Of a stretch of 28,946 nucleotides of DNA, positions 1 to 9,888 are shown piece by piece (positions within the stretch are counted from its first letter, which is position 1; the number at the start of each line of letters is the position of its first letter). The notes beneath the pieces are model-generated. The model searched no databases, had not been told where the DNA came from, and saw nothing but the letters and a program-made list of their open reading frames with translations. The stretch covers positions 762,714 to 791,659 of the forward strand of contig FN649742.1 in the NCBI GenBank assembly GCA_000310025.1, in the 5' to 3' direction. Origin of the DNA: Ectocarpus siliculosus. Its lineage: Eukaryota > Sar > Phaeophyceae > Ectocarpales > Ectocarpaceae. The translations under genes and the position numbers were made by a program.

Positions 1-16
1 GGGGGGGGGGGGGGGG
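1..16. repeat. Poly-G run at the left contig end
   Basis: Sixteen consecutive G open the window and a 24-G run almost closes it (28921-28944). This is seen directly. Such runs at both ends suggest that assembly stopped in homopolymer or that poly-G sequencing artefact was retained. The run bears on the Rab5 gene, whose last exons should lie near or beyond this edge. Confidence 0.95.
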
Positions 17-510
17 TTGTGTTTGTGTTTGTGTACTGTTCTCTTTCAATCCGCCTCATCATCCACGACAATCATTTTCGAGACGGGAGAGATCGCCAAC
101 AAACACGGATTGCTGTGTCGAGCTTTGTCCTGCAACACACACGGGCACTGCCACTCCACCGCCGTACTCCTACACCGCATCGAGTGGTACAGGATATATT
201 CCTTCGAGTCGTTGCGAAGGAAGCTGTACATCGTCTGGGTTGTGAATAAACTTCCAAAGAAAGGGCAAACACGAATGGAGTACACGGCTAGTGGCAAAAA
301 AGGCGGTTAGCGTAGAGGAGGCCGATGCCACGGCGAGAGAACCCCGTTGAACAAGGGCTCTGATGTGATCCACGAATCACACACACACACACACAAGGGC
401 AGGTTTCCCCTGTTGCTCTATACCGTTTCTGTCCTTAATCCGGAGAATAGCTCAGCCTTCCCCATACCGCCCCCTCACGGGGTCCCAGTTCATGACATTT
501 ACAAGTGTTT

Positions 511-659
511 TGTGTTTTCAACCGCACTGAGACTGGCGTCTTTTCAATGGTCAGTCGGTTAGCGCAAGTCGATGCTAATAAAAAAGACACACATACACAC
601 AGCGCTTTCCGTGTTCAGCCGCACTGACTGACGTCTGTTTATTGTTCAGCCGGCCAACC
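511..659. repeat. Imperfect direct repeat, two copies about 96 bp apart
   Basis: Copy 1 (about 511-563) and copy 2 (about 606-659) share the order: TGTTTTC or GTGTTC, A/GCCGCACTGA, GACTG/GACGTC, then TTCAATGGTCAG or ATTGTTCAGCC and GGTTAGC or GGCCAAC. The similarity is seen by eye and is partial. No coding potential is apparent. Confidence 0.4.
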
Positions 660-747
660 CGGTCTACGATGAGTCAAGAACCTCGCGCTAGGAACGGGTG
701 CCGCCAACCCGTTACACAAGACAGCACACTTATACTCGTTCCCTCAC

Positions 748-3700
748 CTGCGATGCTCGAGGTCAGCCTTGTTGCCCGCGAGCGCGATAATCACGTTCGG
801 GTCTCCTCTACGCTGCAGCTCCTTCACCCACGACTTAGCACCGTTGAAAGACTCCTGAAAGCAGTGTCGGCCAAAATAGAACAAATCAAAGACGTCAACG
901 ACAGAACAAAATGGGGTCGCACAACGGAGAACGAAAACGGGTAGGGAGAATTGAGTAAACAATACTTGTACGCCTTAAACCCTCCTGCAAAAGCTGCATA
1001 CGTGCATGTTGTACTAGGACGCCGATGGGGACTTAACTCAAATGCTGCATCGTACGCTGGTTCATTCCTGCACCCGCAAGCGTCAAATGGTCTCCGCAGC
1101 ACGATCGAGACCACTGTAGGCTCCAGGAGGAGCAAACAAAGTTTCAACCGGCGAGGCTGGTGTTTGCAACTCCATCTACGGCCGACCACGATGTTGCTAT
1201 CCGCCGCTGCGTCTTGCGCGCATGTGTGCTAAGAGAATCATGTTTGGCCCTACCTTCAAATGGCCCAAACTTTCAGAGACAACAAACGCTTGTCATGATG
1301 ACTTGAGGCATATGCCTACTTTACAGCAGTAGTCTTGGGGGTCTTAAATGTCCCAGCAAAACACGATTGGTGATGAGCTGCCAAATAGGCGCAGACGGCT
1401 GTCCAGCAACCCATCCCGCTCAACCCCACACACGTCCATCCAGGTCCAGAAGCGGCATCGATGTCCCACCACCGCGACCATCAGGCTCTACGCGCTAACC
1501 GTTACACTTAAGAACATAGAGAAGGCGCGAGCACCCGTCTGATTTCGTCAATGCCTGGACTCTGCGCGCAACGCATGAGTCCAGTGGCTTCCCTTGCTGC
1601 GTTTCACACCAACTTTCCACGGCAATACAAAAACGCCAACACGGTAAGCACGGCGAAACCGCTATAGCAAATCACTGATAACCGTGCACCGTGCATGTAG
1701 CACTAGTCTACACGCCTCGGGGCAACAACCATCCTCCCTCACGTACTGCAAAACAATCACCTTCCCTTCTCCCAACACCCCTCCCGTCTCTCCCCCAAGA
1801 GGAACAGACGAACCCACAATCAACAAGCTCAGTTGATTGACACCCCTTCCTTCCCCTGTTTTGCTGTGCACTTCCCAAAAACGAGGAACAAGAACTCGTG
1901 CACCACTCCAGGCCACACGCACCCCCATCTGAAACCTTTTAGGTGTCAGCTGCAACTGTACAGGCGCACATCTGTCACACTACAGCATGGTTGTTCCGGG
2001 AAACGAAACTACTAAAACAAAAAAGAGAAGCGTATGCTGAAAGGACAGACCATTTCGCAACAGTCGATCTGTTGTGTTCGAATACTATTGCCTTCTTCGT
2101 AACGTCGTACACCACAGACCATTGGCAGCAACGATCTGTTCAGTTCTGAAACTCTTTTTCTTCGTCACGTCGTACATCACAGACCCTTGACAAGTCGGTT
2201 TGTTATGTTCTACAACTCTCGCTTCTTCGTAACGTCGTACACCACAGACCATTGGCAGCAACAATCTGTTCAGTTCTAAAACTCTTTTCTTCGTCACTTT
2301 GTACACCACAGACCATTGACAGTCCATCTGTTGTGTTCTAAAACTATTGTCAGGTTCGTAACGTAATACACCACAGGCCATTGACAGTCGATCTGTTGTG
2401 TCCTAAAACTATTGTCATGTTCGTAACGCCATACACCACTGACCATTGACAGTTAGTCGATCTGTTCAGTTCTAAAACTCTTGCCTTGTTCGTAACGTCG
2501 TACACCACGATCGCCGCCGCCGCCCCCCGGTAGTACATGGGTGCGAGGCTACGGTATCGCTCCTGCCCAGCGGTATCCCAAATCTCGAATTTTACAGTCG
2601 CGTCATCGAGCTGCACCTTTTGTGTCAGGAACGCGGCTGCCCACAAGAACAAGGTCGACAGCGTGGGACACAAAAAAGGCGGTGGCAGGGGGAGCATTGG
2701 GCAGGTTACTGTTACATGGTTTCAACTCCTTGCCATCTGTAGCGACAGAGTCAGCGCGAGCAGAACCGCATGGCAGAGACGTCCATCACAAACCTCGCTG
2801 CATTGCCAGTCCTGCCGTAGCCGAGAGGTGAGCAAGCATGGCCTGCTAAACTTAGCGCCAAAGGATCTATGGTCCAGATATTCACACTACCACACCAGCA
2901 GCTGGTAGCTGGCAGCTGCAGCAGCAGCAGCAGGTCAGCACGTAGTAGACCCCACCACTTTCAAGAAAAGACGTATAAGCATAGAGCACTCGCCAACACA
3001 ACTGCCATCCGTAAGAGAACGCCATTACTTGCGGCCATCGCTTGGAGTACACAGCACGACGGGAGAAATGGAACCAAAAACCAGGTCCACAACAAACTTT
3101 GCCCTTCGGGCATGCTCCACAAGGCCAGCAGTATCCCTACGAAGTGTGCACGTGCACCCACGCGTCCATGGGAAAGGTAGATGTGTGGCCGGGTCTTTCG
3201 AAAACGGGGAATACAATCAAATCCATTACCACCAGCTCGTCGCTCCTAACGATACCTCAAACCCTCCGGTAGATAAATCTTCTTTCCAAAGCGATATGTC
3301 CATTGCTACGACGGCGACAATATTAAAACGACGGCGACAATATTGTTCGCCGGTGAATACAAGGGGGGTGCCGCTGGCAACAATCGTGCTTGAGCTGTGT
3401 GTTCATTTGCTCCCTCAAAAAGTACTCTTAAAATACGAACCCAGATTGTAGTCGAACATACTTGTAGGCATCAGTGTTCCGCTTCATAGGAGGGCAATGT
3501 ACATAATGTCCAATGTCCATCAATGGTGCGGTACTCCATGCGGTTTTCCGTGTAGTATGGCGTGTCGCAAGACGGGTGCTGGCCAATTCCAACGAGCAGC
3601 GCCTCATATAGGCCCAATTGACCTGACGCAACCACTCTATGAACAACTCTATCGACTTCCCCATTAATACTCATGGACAGCAGTAAACTAGCGACGATAG

Positions 3701-4521
3701 CAGTAGTTGCGGTCTGGCAATCTGCAGAAAAGGGGGTACGAGGACCTCGTGCAATGCAAAAGCCGGACGTGTGCGGGGTGCTTACCTCAATGTTATCTGA
3801 CTTTGATCTTTAGGGCCGCGATGGAGATGTGCAGAACTTCTCTAAGACAAAAATAAAAAAGGATGGTGCCACACAGCAGTTGCAAACCCCTTGATCTATT
3901 GAAAAAAACACAAACAATCCGTGTGTGACTGAAAGACACCCGTGTTGGCCCATCTACACCGAGCTCAAAATGACTACAGTTCGACCCTAAGCAGGAAGCG
4001 AGTGTGAAATGTTAATGTTACCGTCGTACAGTACTCAAAAGTAGCTTGCCTAATGTGTTCACTTCTGCCGTCCGCTAATCTAGTGAATGAGTTCGACAGG
4101 CCGAGTTCCAGGCGTCGCAAAGCCCAAATTTAGGACTCTCAGCAAAATCCTCTCGCTTTCGCTTTCGCCTGTCCTCGGGTGGAACCGCCGCCACACTGTT
4201 TTCAAGTGATCTGCTGTTCCCCCGCGTTTAAAAAATAAGAGACATGAAAGAACAAACCCTGTTTATGCCCCGAACCTCCTTCCATCCATATGCCCACACC
4301 TTGGGGTGCTATTCTACTGAGCGGTCTTCTGGGGGGGCAGCGTTTGCGACCTCTTCTGCAGACAAACACGACAGACACCTCCCTCCCCCCTTACCTCCGA
4401 TCGTGGGTTCTTGGTACTCGAAGAACTCGTCCCTCACAAAACGCACAACGAGACATGACTTCCCCACCGCCGTGTCCCCGAGCAACACCAGCTTGAAGTG
4501 GCACACTCTCCCCGAACTCAT
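748..4521 (-). CDS. Rab5-family small GTPase, three 5' exons, 3' end missing
   Basis: A Rab5-type GTPase acts as a switch on early endosomes, recruiting tethers and PI3-kinase when GTP-bound. The exons on the minus strand are 4521-4395, 2636-2485 and 854-748. Joined, they give about 128 residues. Visible motifs are the P-loop GDTAVGKS (residues 15-22), switch I with EPTIGAAF (38-45), [20 protein letters not shown] (G3/switch II), [17 protein letters not shown] and the G4 motif NKAD. Residue spacing matches Rab5 exactly at both junctions: exon 1 ends in phase 1, so G|CC gives Ala in IGAAFLTQ, and exon 2 ends in phase 0. The start ATG at 4521 has an in-frame TAG seven codons upstream. Intron 1 is GT-AG (1758 nt), intron 2 is GC-AG (1630 nt) and exon 3 is followed by GTGAGG. 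The G5 motif and the prenylation cysteines are not in the window. Assignment to Rab5 rather than Rab21 or Rab22 rests on the EPTIGAAF and VKELQ segments. Confidence 0.95.
2047..2510 (-). repeat. About 65-bp tandem repeats derived from the Rab5 exon 2/intron 2 border
   Basis: Units begin (plus-strand reading) with TTCGTAACG or TTCGTCAC at 2096, 2161, 2226, 2290, 2355 and 2420. The seventh start, at 2489, is the genuine 3' end of Rab5 exon 2. A partial unit lies at about 2047-2095. On the minus strand each unit reads through a copy of the VVYDVTNK-coding end, the donor position, then an AGTTTTAGAAC...CAATGGTCTGTG body. The period is not a multiple of three, so the copies cannot extend the exon in frame. 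The units at 2096 and 2226 are more alike than neighbours are, pointing to a later 130-bp duplication. Confidence 0.9.
2483..2484 (-). other. GC splice donor of Rab5 intron 2
   Basis: The minus strand reads AACAAG|GCAAGAG at the end of exon 2, and the acceptor is TTTCAG|GAGTC at 854. Splicing there gives [15 protein letters not shown], the correct Rab5 spacing. Using the nearby GT of GTTACG would remove four conserved residues (VTNK). The AAG|GCAAG context is the usual strong match of GC-AG introns. Confidence 0.85.
3307..3345. repeat. Two-copy 20-bp tandem repeat
   Basis: The motif ACGACGGCGACAATATT occurs twice in succession, separated by AAA, inside Rab5 intron 1. It is a simple duplication with no function visible. 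Confidence 0.7.
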
Positions 4522-7360
4522 GTCGCCTGCTGCTGCTGGCTATGGATGGCGGCGGCAGCCCTTCTCTTGTTCCTGTTGGCACGGAACTAATTATTCCGCC
4601 CTGCGGCACTGCGGCTGCGTTTGGCAGGAGGTAATCGTCCTTCACCGACCGATGATAGCTGCAAGAACGCGCCAGGGATTCCTGAGCTGTATGCAGGGCC
4701 GTCAAGCAGTACGCCGCCTCGGTGTTGGCTACCTCCTTTTTAATTTCCGGCTTCGCAGACCGAATAAGCGGTCGCCTGCTGTGTTCCTTGTTTGGCAGCG
4801 TTTCTCTCGTGTTGGCGCTGCAGAGGTGGGTTCGGGCATTTTCCGGGTCAAGACGTCAAGACACACTCACACGCGCGCCCAACACCGTCGTCGTACCAGC
4901 TGCAAAAACATTGCACGCCACACGGGTTTGATAATAATAAATCGCGCCATCAGAGCCAGGGCAGAGCTACTGCCTCTGCTCTGCTTGTCCTAGTCAAACT
5001 TCAAACAGCGTGCTCTTCGCCTTGCGCGGCAGCAGTTACGTGGCACCGTCGTTGACGAGACAGAAAAGAGGGCTTGAGGTTGACTTTCGAAACAATCAAC
5101 ATCGGCTTCTCCCAAGCGGAGGGATTTGGAAAAGCAGAGGGGATAGAGTTCGACAGAACGTGGATCGCTCAGACGTCTTCACAAGAACACCTGCATGGAG
5201 CCGAGCAAGCCTGCGCTCCCGGGGTGTCACGGGCGCGTTTGAGGACCGTGGTCACCAGGTGGGAACGGCACCAAACGAAACGTGCACGACTGCTTGCTGA
5301 ATCGTTCAGTGCTTGATGACGGGGAAACTCAGCGGGCTGGGCGCATTGAACCTCTCTTGCAAATAAGGCAGCTACGGGCAGAAGCACGACGGAGCTCATC
5401 GGTGTGACCTACGAGGGGTTATGAGACCCTGGGAAGCTCTCTCTAGAGTAAACGGGAGGCGGGCACCGCACTCGTTCCTGCTCTCTCCTCTGGTGTGCTG
5501 CTGCTGTCGCCGACTCGTTTAGGTTTCCAACGGTACGATCCAATACGGCCTGTACCAAGTTACCGACGCACGACTGTTACCTGTTTAGAACACATACCCA
5601 CCTGTTGTGCCACACTCACTTTCAATGCAGGACAGCTGGTCGGCGAAGAGGGCACACAACAACAACCGCGTCCCTTGACTACTCCAACCACAGCACAGGC
5701 ACTTACACGGAGGGGGGGTCGTGGGGAGAAAATGGGGGTATGCGGGGGGCACAAAATGTAGAAGAGAAGAGCGGGGCACCAGCAATCACTCATCAATGCG
5801 GTGAGACTACGAGCGCTACAGCTACTGCTGTGACGACTGCTTTTGCTGTCATAGTGATAGGCCCACAGACCACACCCGAGACAGAAAGTTGGGATCTCAT
5901 GTATGCGTTATACGCAAGTCAGGGGGAGCGCAATATTGGTTTCGTTAACCGCAACCTTTCGCACACACCTACATTACTGCATGGCCAAGGATCAACTTGG
6001 ATGAAACTGTCAGCAGCACGCCCCGGACGACGACGAACCGTAACATCGGCTACCGCCCCCTTTCGTGAGGGCTTTGCTAATCCACAACCCCGAGCATTGG
6101 CAGACCTCAACTTCATATGGGCCAGGGGAACTCAACCCACCCAATCCACCGAGCAGGGCGAAGCGGTGACTTGTGTGTTGTCAGGCGTTTCCTCCGTAAG
6201 CCGGCCATCTTGAACCGCCGCGACATCGACAAAATGACGTGCTTGCACTGGTGAGTAAGCCCCAACACAGGTCGACAGCGGTCCACAGTAGTACAGCGGT
6301 AGTATCATAGCGGCGCCGTTTCCACATCGATTCGAGATTGCGGAACAGGGACTACTTTACTCCTGTCTACGCAAGTCTATGCATGCTCTACAACAACCAG
6401 TTAGTGCAGAAGTGTTTCGGAATCACAGACATTCCAGGAACGATTGTTTGTATTCTTGAGTGCACCCTACCTCCTGTAGATAGGCGTGGGTGTACAAGTA
6501 CCCCAAAAGCAAAATTCATTTGGTGCAGGTAAGTAAATGTACTATATATGTAGTTCCCAAAGCAATGGTGCGTGCGTTCATGGGTAGTTTTGACTTGCTT
6601 GGCGATTGCTACAACCCTTATATTCGTGTTCTGGATCCGAACGGGCGAGAACTTTTCGATTTTTCGATGGAGAATAAATGTACACGGAATCAGCGAAGAA
6701 CTCTATTGCTGTATGCACTCCTTGAGAAATATCGAGTACGTACATAATTGGGGTGCTTTACAATTCGTTTTCTTTTTCCGGTACAAAGAGGAGCATTTAT
6801 AATAGGGTTCGAAGCTTGTTCTCTGTGGCAATAATAGCGTCTGGCGTGAACGACGTTTATTTGTTTTTTGCAGTCTTCGTATCACGAGGTGGTTGGATGT
6901 AGGCTAAATATCTTTTTTAGAATTATACAGCATTCCTTTGAACCGAGGAACTCTATGGTCTAGGTGGTCTCCTATGTGTACTGAAGTAAATTGCAGACAA
7001 ACCCTCCCCGACAATATCATGACCAAACTTCAGTCGCATCGATCCGCAGGGATCAGCGGTGCGGGATGTACCTTTAATATTAATATTACTCTTTGACGAA
7101 CAAACGTGCAACGATTTAGAAAAATATCTCATGGACAGCGGCATATAAGCAATCCAACGCCGGCATCGTTGCCTACAACCTAGATATAGGCTTAACGGGT
7201 GAACGAACGCTGAAGGACACGTCTGCATTCTGAGCCGTCTAAACTGACCGGCCTACATCACAGTAGGAAACAGTATACTAACCTCGTTAAACACACACGT
7301 CGTCAGCTAAAGTTATTGACGATAGAAGATAGTTTGGTTTTACTGCCCGTGGCCTTTTTA
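4522..7360. other. Region between Rab5 and the ankyrin gene, no supported gene
   Basis: This stretch holds the Rab5 5' flank and presumably its promoter, though no recognisable core motif is seen. A 202-codon open frame on the plus strand (5605-6213) is threonine- and arginine-rich and shows no domain. An AT-richer island runs from about 6330 to 7330; inside it a plus-strand frame (about 6560-6747) reads somewhat like protein, with LDPNGRELFDF, but has no clear splice sites and no family I recognise. Upstream exons of the ankyrin gene could lie here. Confidence 0.4.
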
Positions 7361-9888
7361 ATGCACGGTTCGAAACTCCTCTCCGCCAGTGGTAACCTTC
7401 GTCGACACATAGATATAGTTGTAGAGCGAAAGTACTATCAAATGCATGTCAGTTCACAAAGAAATTGTGTCTTGTCTACCTGCTGCGTGTTATTTGCTCG
7501 ACATACGCATTCCGCCTCGGGTCGTCGACATCTGGCATGGACGTGTTTGCTCGGGGCGGGGGTGGCGAGCAGGGCTTCGCAGCTAGGCCAAATCGATGTC
7601 ATTCAGGAGTTGATAGCGGCGGATGCAATCGAATTGAACGCGCAGGACGGCAACGGGTGGACCCCTCTCATGCACGCCTGCGCCCGCGGGTGAGTGGGTA
7701 GCAGTCGCGGTTGTACGGCGACCACTCTTCTAGTGCATGGACTGAGTACACTGAAGGATCCTGTAGCTTCCCCAAGCACGGCAAAGCTCACAATATGTCG
7801 ATTGAAGCTTCCCTATTTGGTTTGCAAAAACGAACCACAGTCAACGCGTAGCTGCATGCTTCTTGCACTCGCAGGTTGGGTCGCACGTGGCTTGTACGGC
7901 GATACCAATTCAGTAAGGAAAACACGTACAACCAAGCGCTTCCTGGCGCCAAACAAGATGGGAGGTGGGGGGGGGGTCCCTTGAAGAGCGACGCCCCACG
8001 GCTATCTAAAGATGTTCTCAGTATGTGAGGTCGTCATCTTGGCAGAGGGTAAAGCTCGTTCAGGGGACCCGCGGGTAAACGAGTGGTCTAAATGGATGTG
8101 TTAATTAGCATGTTGACAGGAAGTAAACGCAGTCCGTGCTCGCCATTGCCAACCGCTGGTGGTTGTCCGACTTTGTACGAAACAATCAGGCACAGGTCAG
8201 TCGTAGGGGCATTGCTGACCGCCGGAGCTAGCGTGGATATCGAGAGTCACGACGGGCGAACCGCTCTGCATCGAGCAGCGACTTGGAAACGACTGGGGCC
8301 CCTCGACCAAGTACGTTGCAAACAACAAGCATCGGAGAAAACAACTTAAGAGAGTGCTGACGTGAACAAACCCGTACCGAAATCGGGGCTGCGAAAGTAG
8401 GACTGCGAAGAAAAGGCAAAACCGGCGATCCTTCGGGCTCGTGGGCATCATTGTGGAGCCTACGCTCCCCCTTTACACTCCATGCTCTGACTGACTGTTC
8501 CGGCCGATCTGAGACAGATCGTTCGGTAGTCACCCCCATTCATGGCCACTCTCTTGGTTCCAAAACATGCTTGTTTTCTCCAGGCAAACGTACGTAATTG
8601 GAGCGCTGACAGCTCGACCAGCAGTACAACGGCAATCGACAAGGTCTCGCACTTGACTAGGACAATCGGAAGAAACCACATGTAGTGTCCGCTCTTTGTT
8701 GCTTGAAAAAATTACTTCTTCAGCTCATCGAAGCTGGTGCAGACGTGCGGCACGGGGCGCGAAACAAGTGGACCCCCCTCCACTGTGCAGCGGCAGCTGG
8801 AGATGCACACGCCTGCTCAATTCTGGTGGGGGCGGGAGCCGACGTGGACGCACAGGTGCAAGAACTCAAGCACAAAAACGACGTTTGTGCCAAGGGACAC
8901 TTCGGGTAGTTATTTTTTCCAGGTTGTGTTGCATTTCCAGTTGTCACCCGCCCTTGTTCATGCTGCGCACGTGACACTGCGTCTGAGTGACTAGTTCTCA
9001 CTGTCCCCTCGTCGCAGGTGTGAGGTGTTTCCTCACATCCCGTAGAACAAAACCTCACTCCCTTCAAACGATCGTAATCGCCCACGCACGCCCGATGGGA
9101 GCCAAGTTCAGCGCAGAGAAGATAAGGTCATGGGGCAGGCAGGGTCTGCCAGAGATTGCCCCAAACAGAAGTCAATGAAACGAGTGCCTGCCTTTCCATG
9201 CTGTCGCGCGCTGCCGATCATCTTCCCTCTGTTCTACTACTTTCTCGCTCATCGATACAAGGACATCTTCGGCCTCAAAGCCGTCGATGTGGTTGCCGAT
9301 TTTACCACGACAGACCTGGTGAAGAGAGCTCTCACCCAAGCACCGCAGGGTACCCCGCCGCGATCGTCAAGAGCTTTGTCGACGAGACTTTCGTCGACGC
9401 CGTCGTCGAGCTCGAACGCCCCGGTTGCTGCTGCCGCTCCTACCGAAGCTGCTGCCGCTGCTGCTGCAGCGGTTGCTGCCGGAGCGGGCGCCGCCATCGG
9501 CAAGCGGCCGTTCGAATCTTTGGGCGCTGGAGTGGACCTACGAAGTAGCGCGACGGCGACGGTGGGTGACGGGGCCACCACCGGGCTTGACGTAAGGCGT
9601 GGTAGCTGGAGCAGACCGGTGGGGCTCCAGCCTCTTGCAAGGGGCACCAACCACAACGGTGGTGGCAGCGATAGCTTGCACAGCTGCGGCTCTGTGAAGC
9701 CAAGCAGCGGCACCAAAAGACTATCGAGACACCAGGTGGCGGTGGTGGGGTTGGAGGCGCAAACGAGGCCCGAGCTCTTCGGAAATGGCGGAGAAGTCGG
9801 CGGTTCGGGACACGAAAGGAGCGTGGTGGGAGGGCCGAGCATTGCAGATAGGAGTAGCCCAAGAGACGAGAACGTTAGAGTGTCGTAG
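7361..9888 (+). CDS. Ankyrin-repeat protein, four exons, 5' end uncertain
   Basis: Ankyrin repeats are protein-binding scaffolds; the partner is unknown. Exons: up to 7689, 8190-8310, 8724-8855 and 9262-9888 (stop TAG 9886-9888). All junctions are GT-AG and phase-matched (2, 0, 0). The joined protein shows consecutive 33-residue repeats: a first partial one (QLGQIDVIQELIA), GWTPLMHACARGHRSVVGAL, GRTALHRAATWKRLGPLDQL, KWTPLHCAAAAGDAHACSIL, and a degenerate half repeat GLKAVDVVADF. A tail of about 180 residues follows, rich in Ser, Ala and Gly, with an alanine run (encoded about 9421-9500) and no domain. The first exon's frame is open back to ATG 7361, but its N-terminal residues do not look like ankyrin sequence. 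The exon may instead start after the AG at 7572 or at 7582, with earlier exons upstream. The tail could contain an unrecognised intron. Confidence 0.85.
9421..9500 (+). repeat. GCN triplet-rich tract coding for poly-alanine
   Basis: The tract is dominated by GCT/GCC/GCA/GCG codons and lies in the last exon of the ankyrin gene, giving runs of up to eight alanines after TEA. Mixed synonymous codons argue for selection at protein level, or an old expansion, rather than a fresh pure repeat. Confidence 0.7.

Larger units (their letters stand above)
1..747. other. Region downstream of Rab5 exon 3, no exon found
   Basis: The Rab5 gene on the minus strand must continue here, because exon 3 ends with a GT donor in phase 2. 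I read the minus strand of 1-747 and found no segment resembling the Rab G5 motif (ETSAK), the C-terminal helix or a prenylated cysteine tail. The stretch contains an AC dinucleotide run (378-395), an imperfect direct repeat (about 511-563 and 606-659) and the terminal poly-G. It is probably the third intron, or sequence misassembled at the contig end. Confidence 0.5.

Noticed and set aside
301-345. Plus-strand AVSVEEADATARE resembling the Rab5 segment expected after exon 3
   Set aside because: It is on the strand opposite to the gene, its frame does not fit the phase-2 junction, and a stop follows within a few codons. Probably coincidence, although an inversion at the misassembled contig end cannot be excluded.
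2085-2381. Rab-like peptides ([16 protein letters not shown]) in the repeat array as extra Rab exons or pseudogene copies
   Set aside because: They contain only the last bases of exon 2, shift frame from unit to unit and lack acceptors. They are repeat units in an intron, not exons.
4244-4993. 249-codon plus-strand open frame
   Set aside because: It is antisense to Rab5 exon 1 and its flank and has no domain; it is the shadow of the real exon plus GC-rich sequence.
5605-6213. 202-codon plus-strand open frame
   Set aside because: The composition is Thr/Arg/Ala-rich and irregular, with no domain or repeats and no splice context. It cannot be told from a chance frame.
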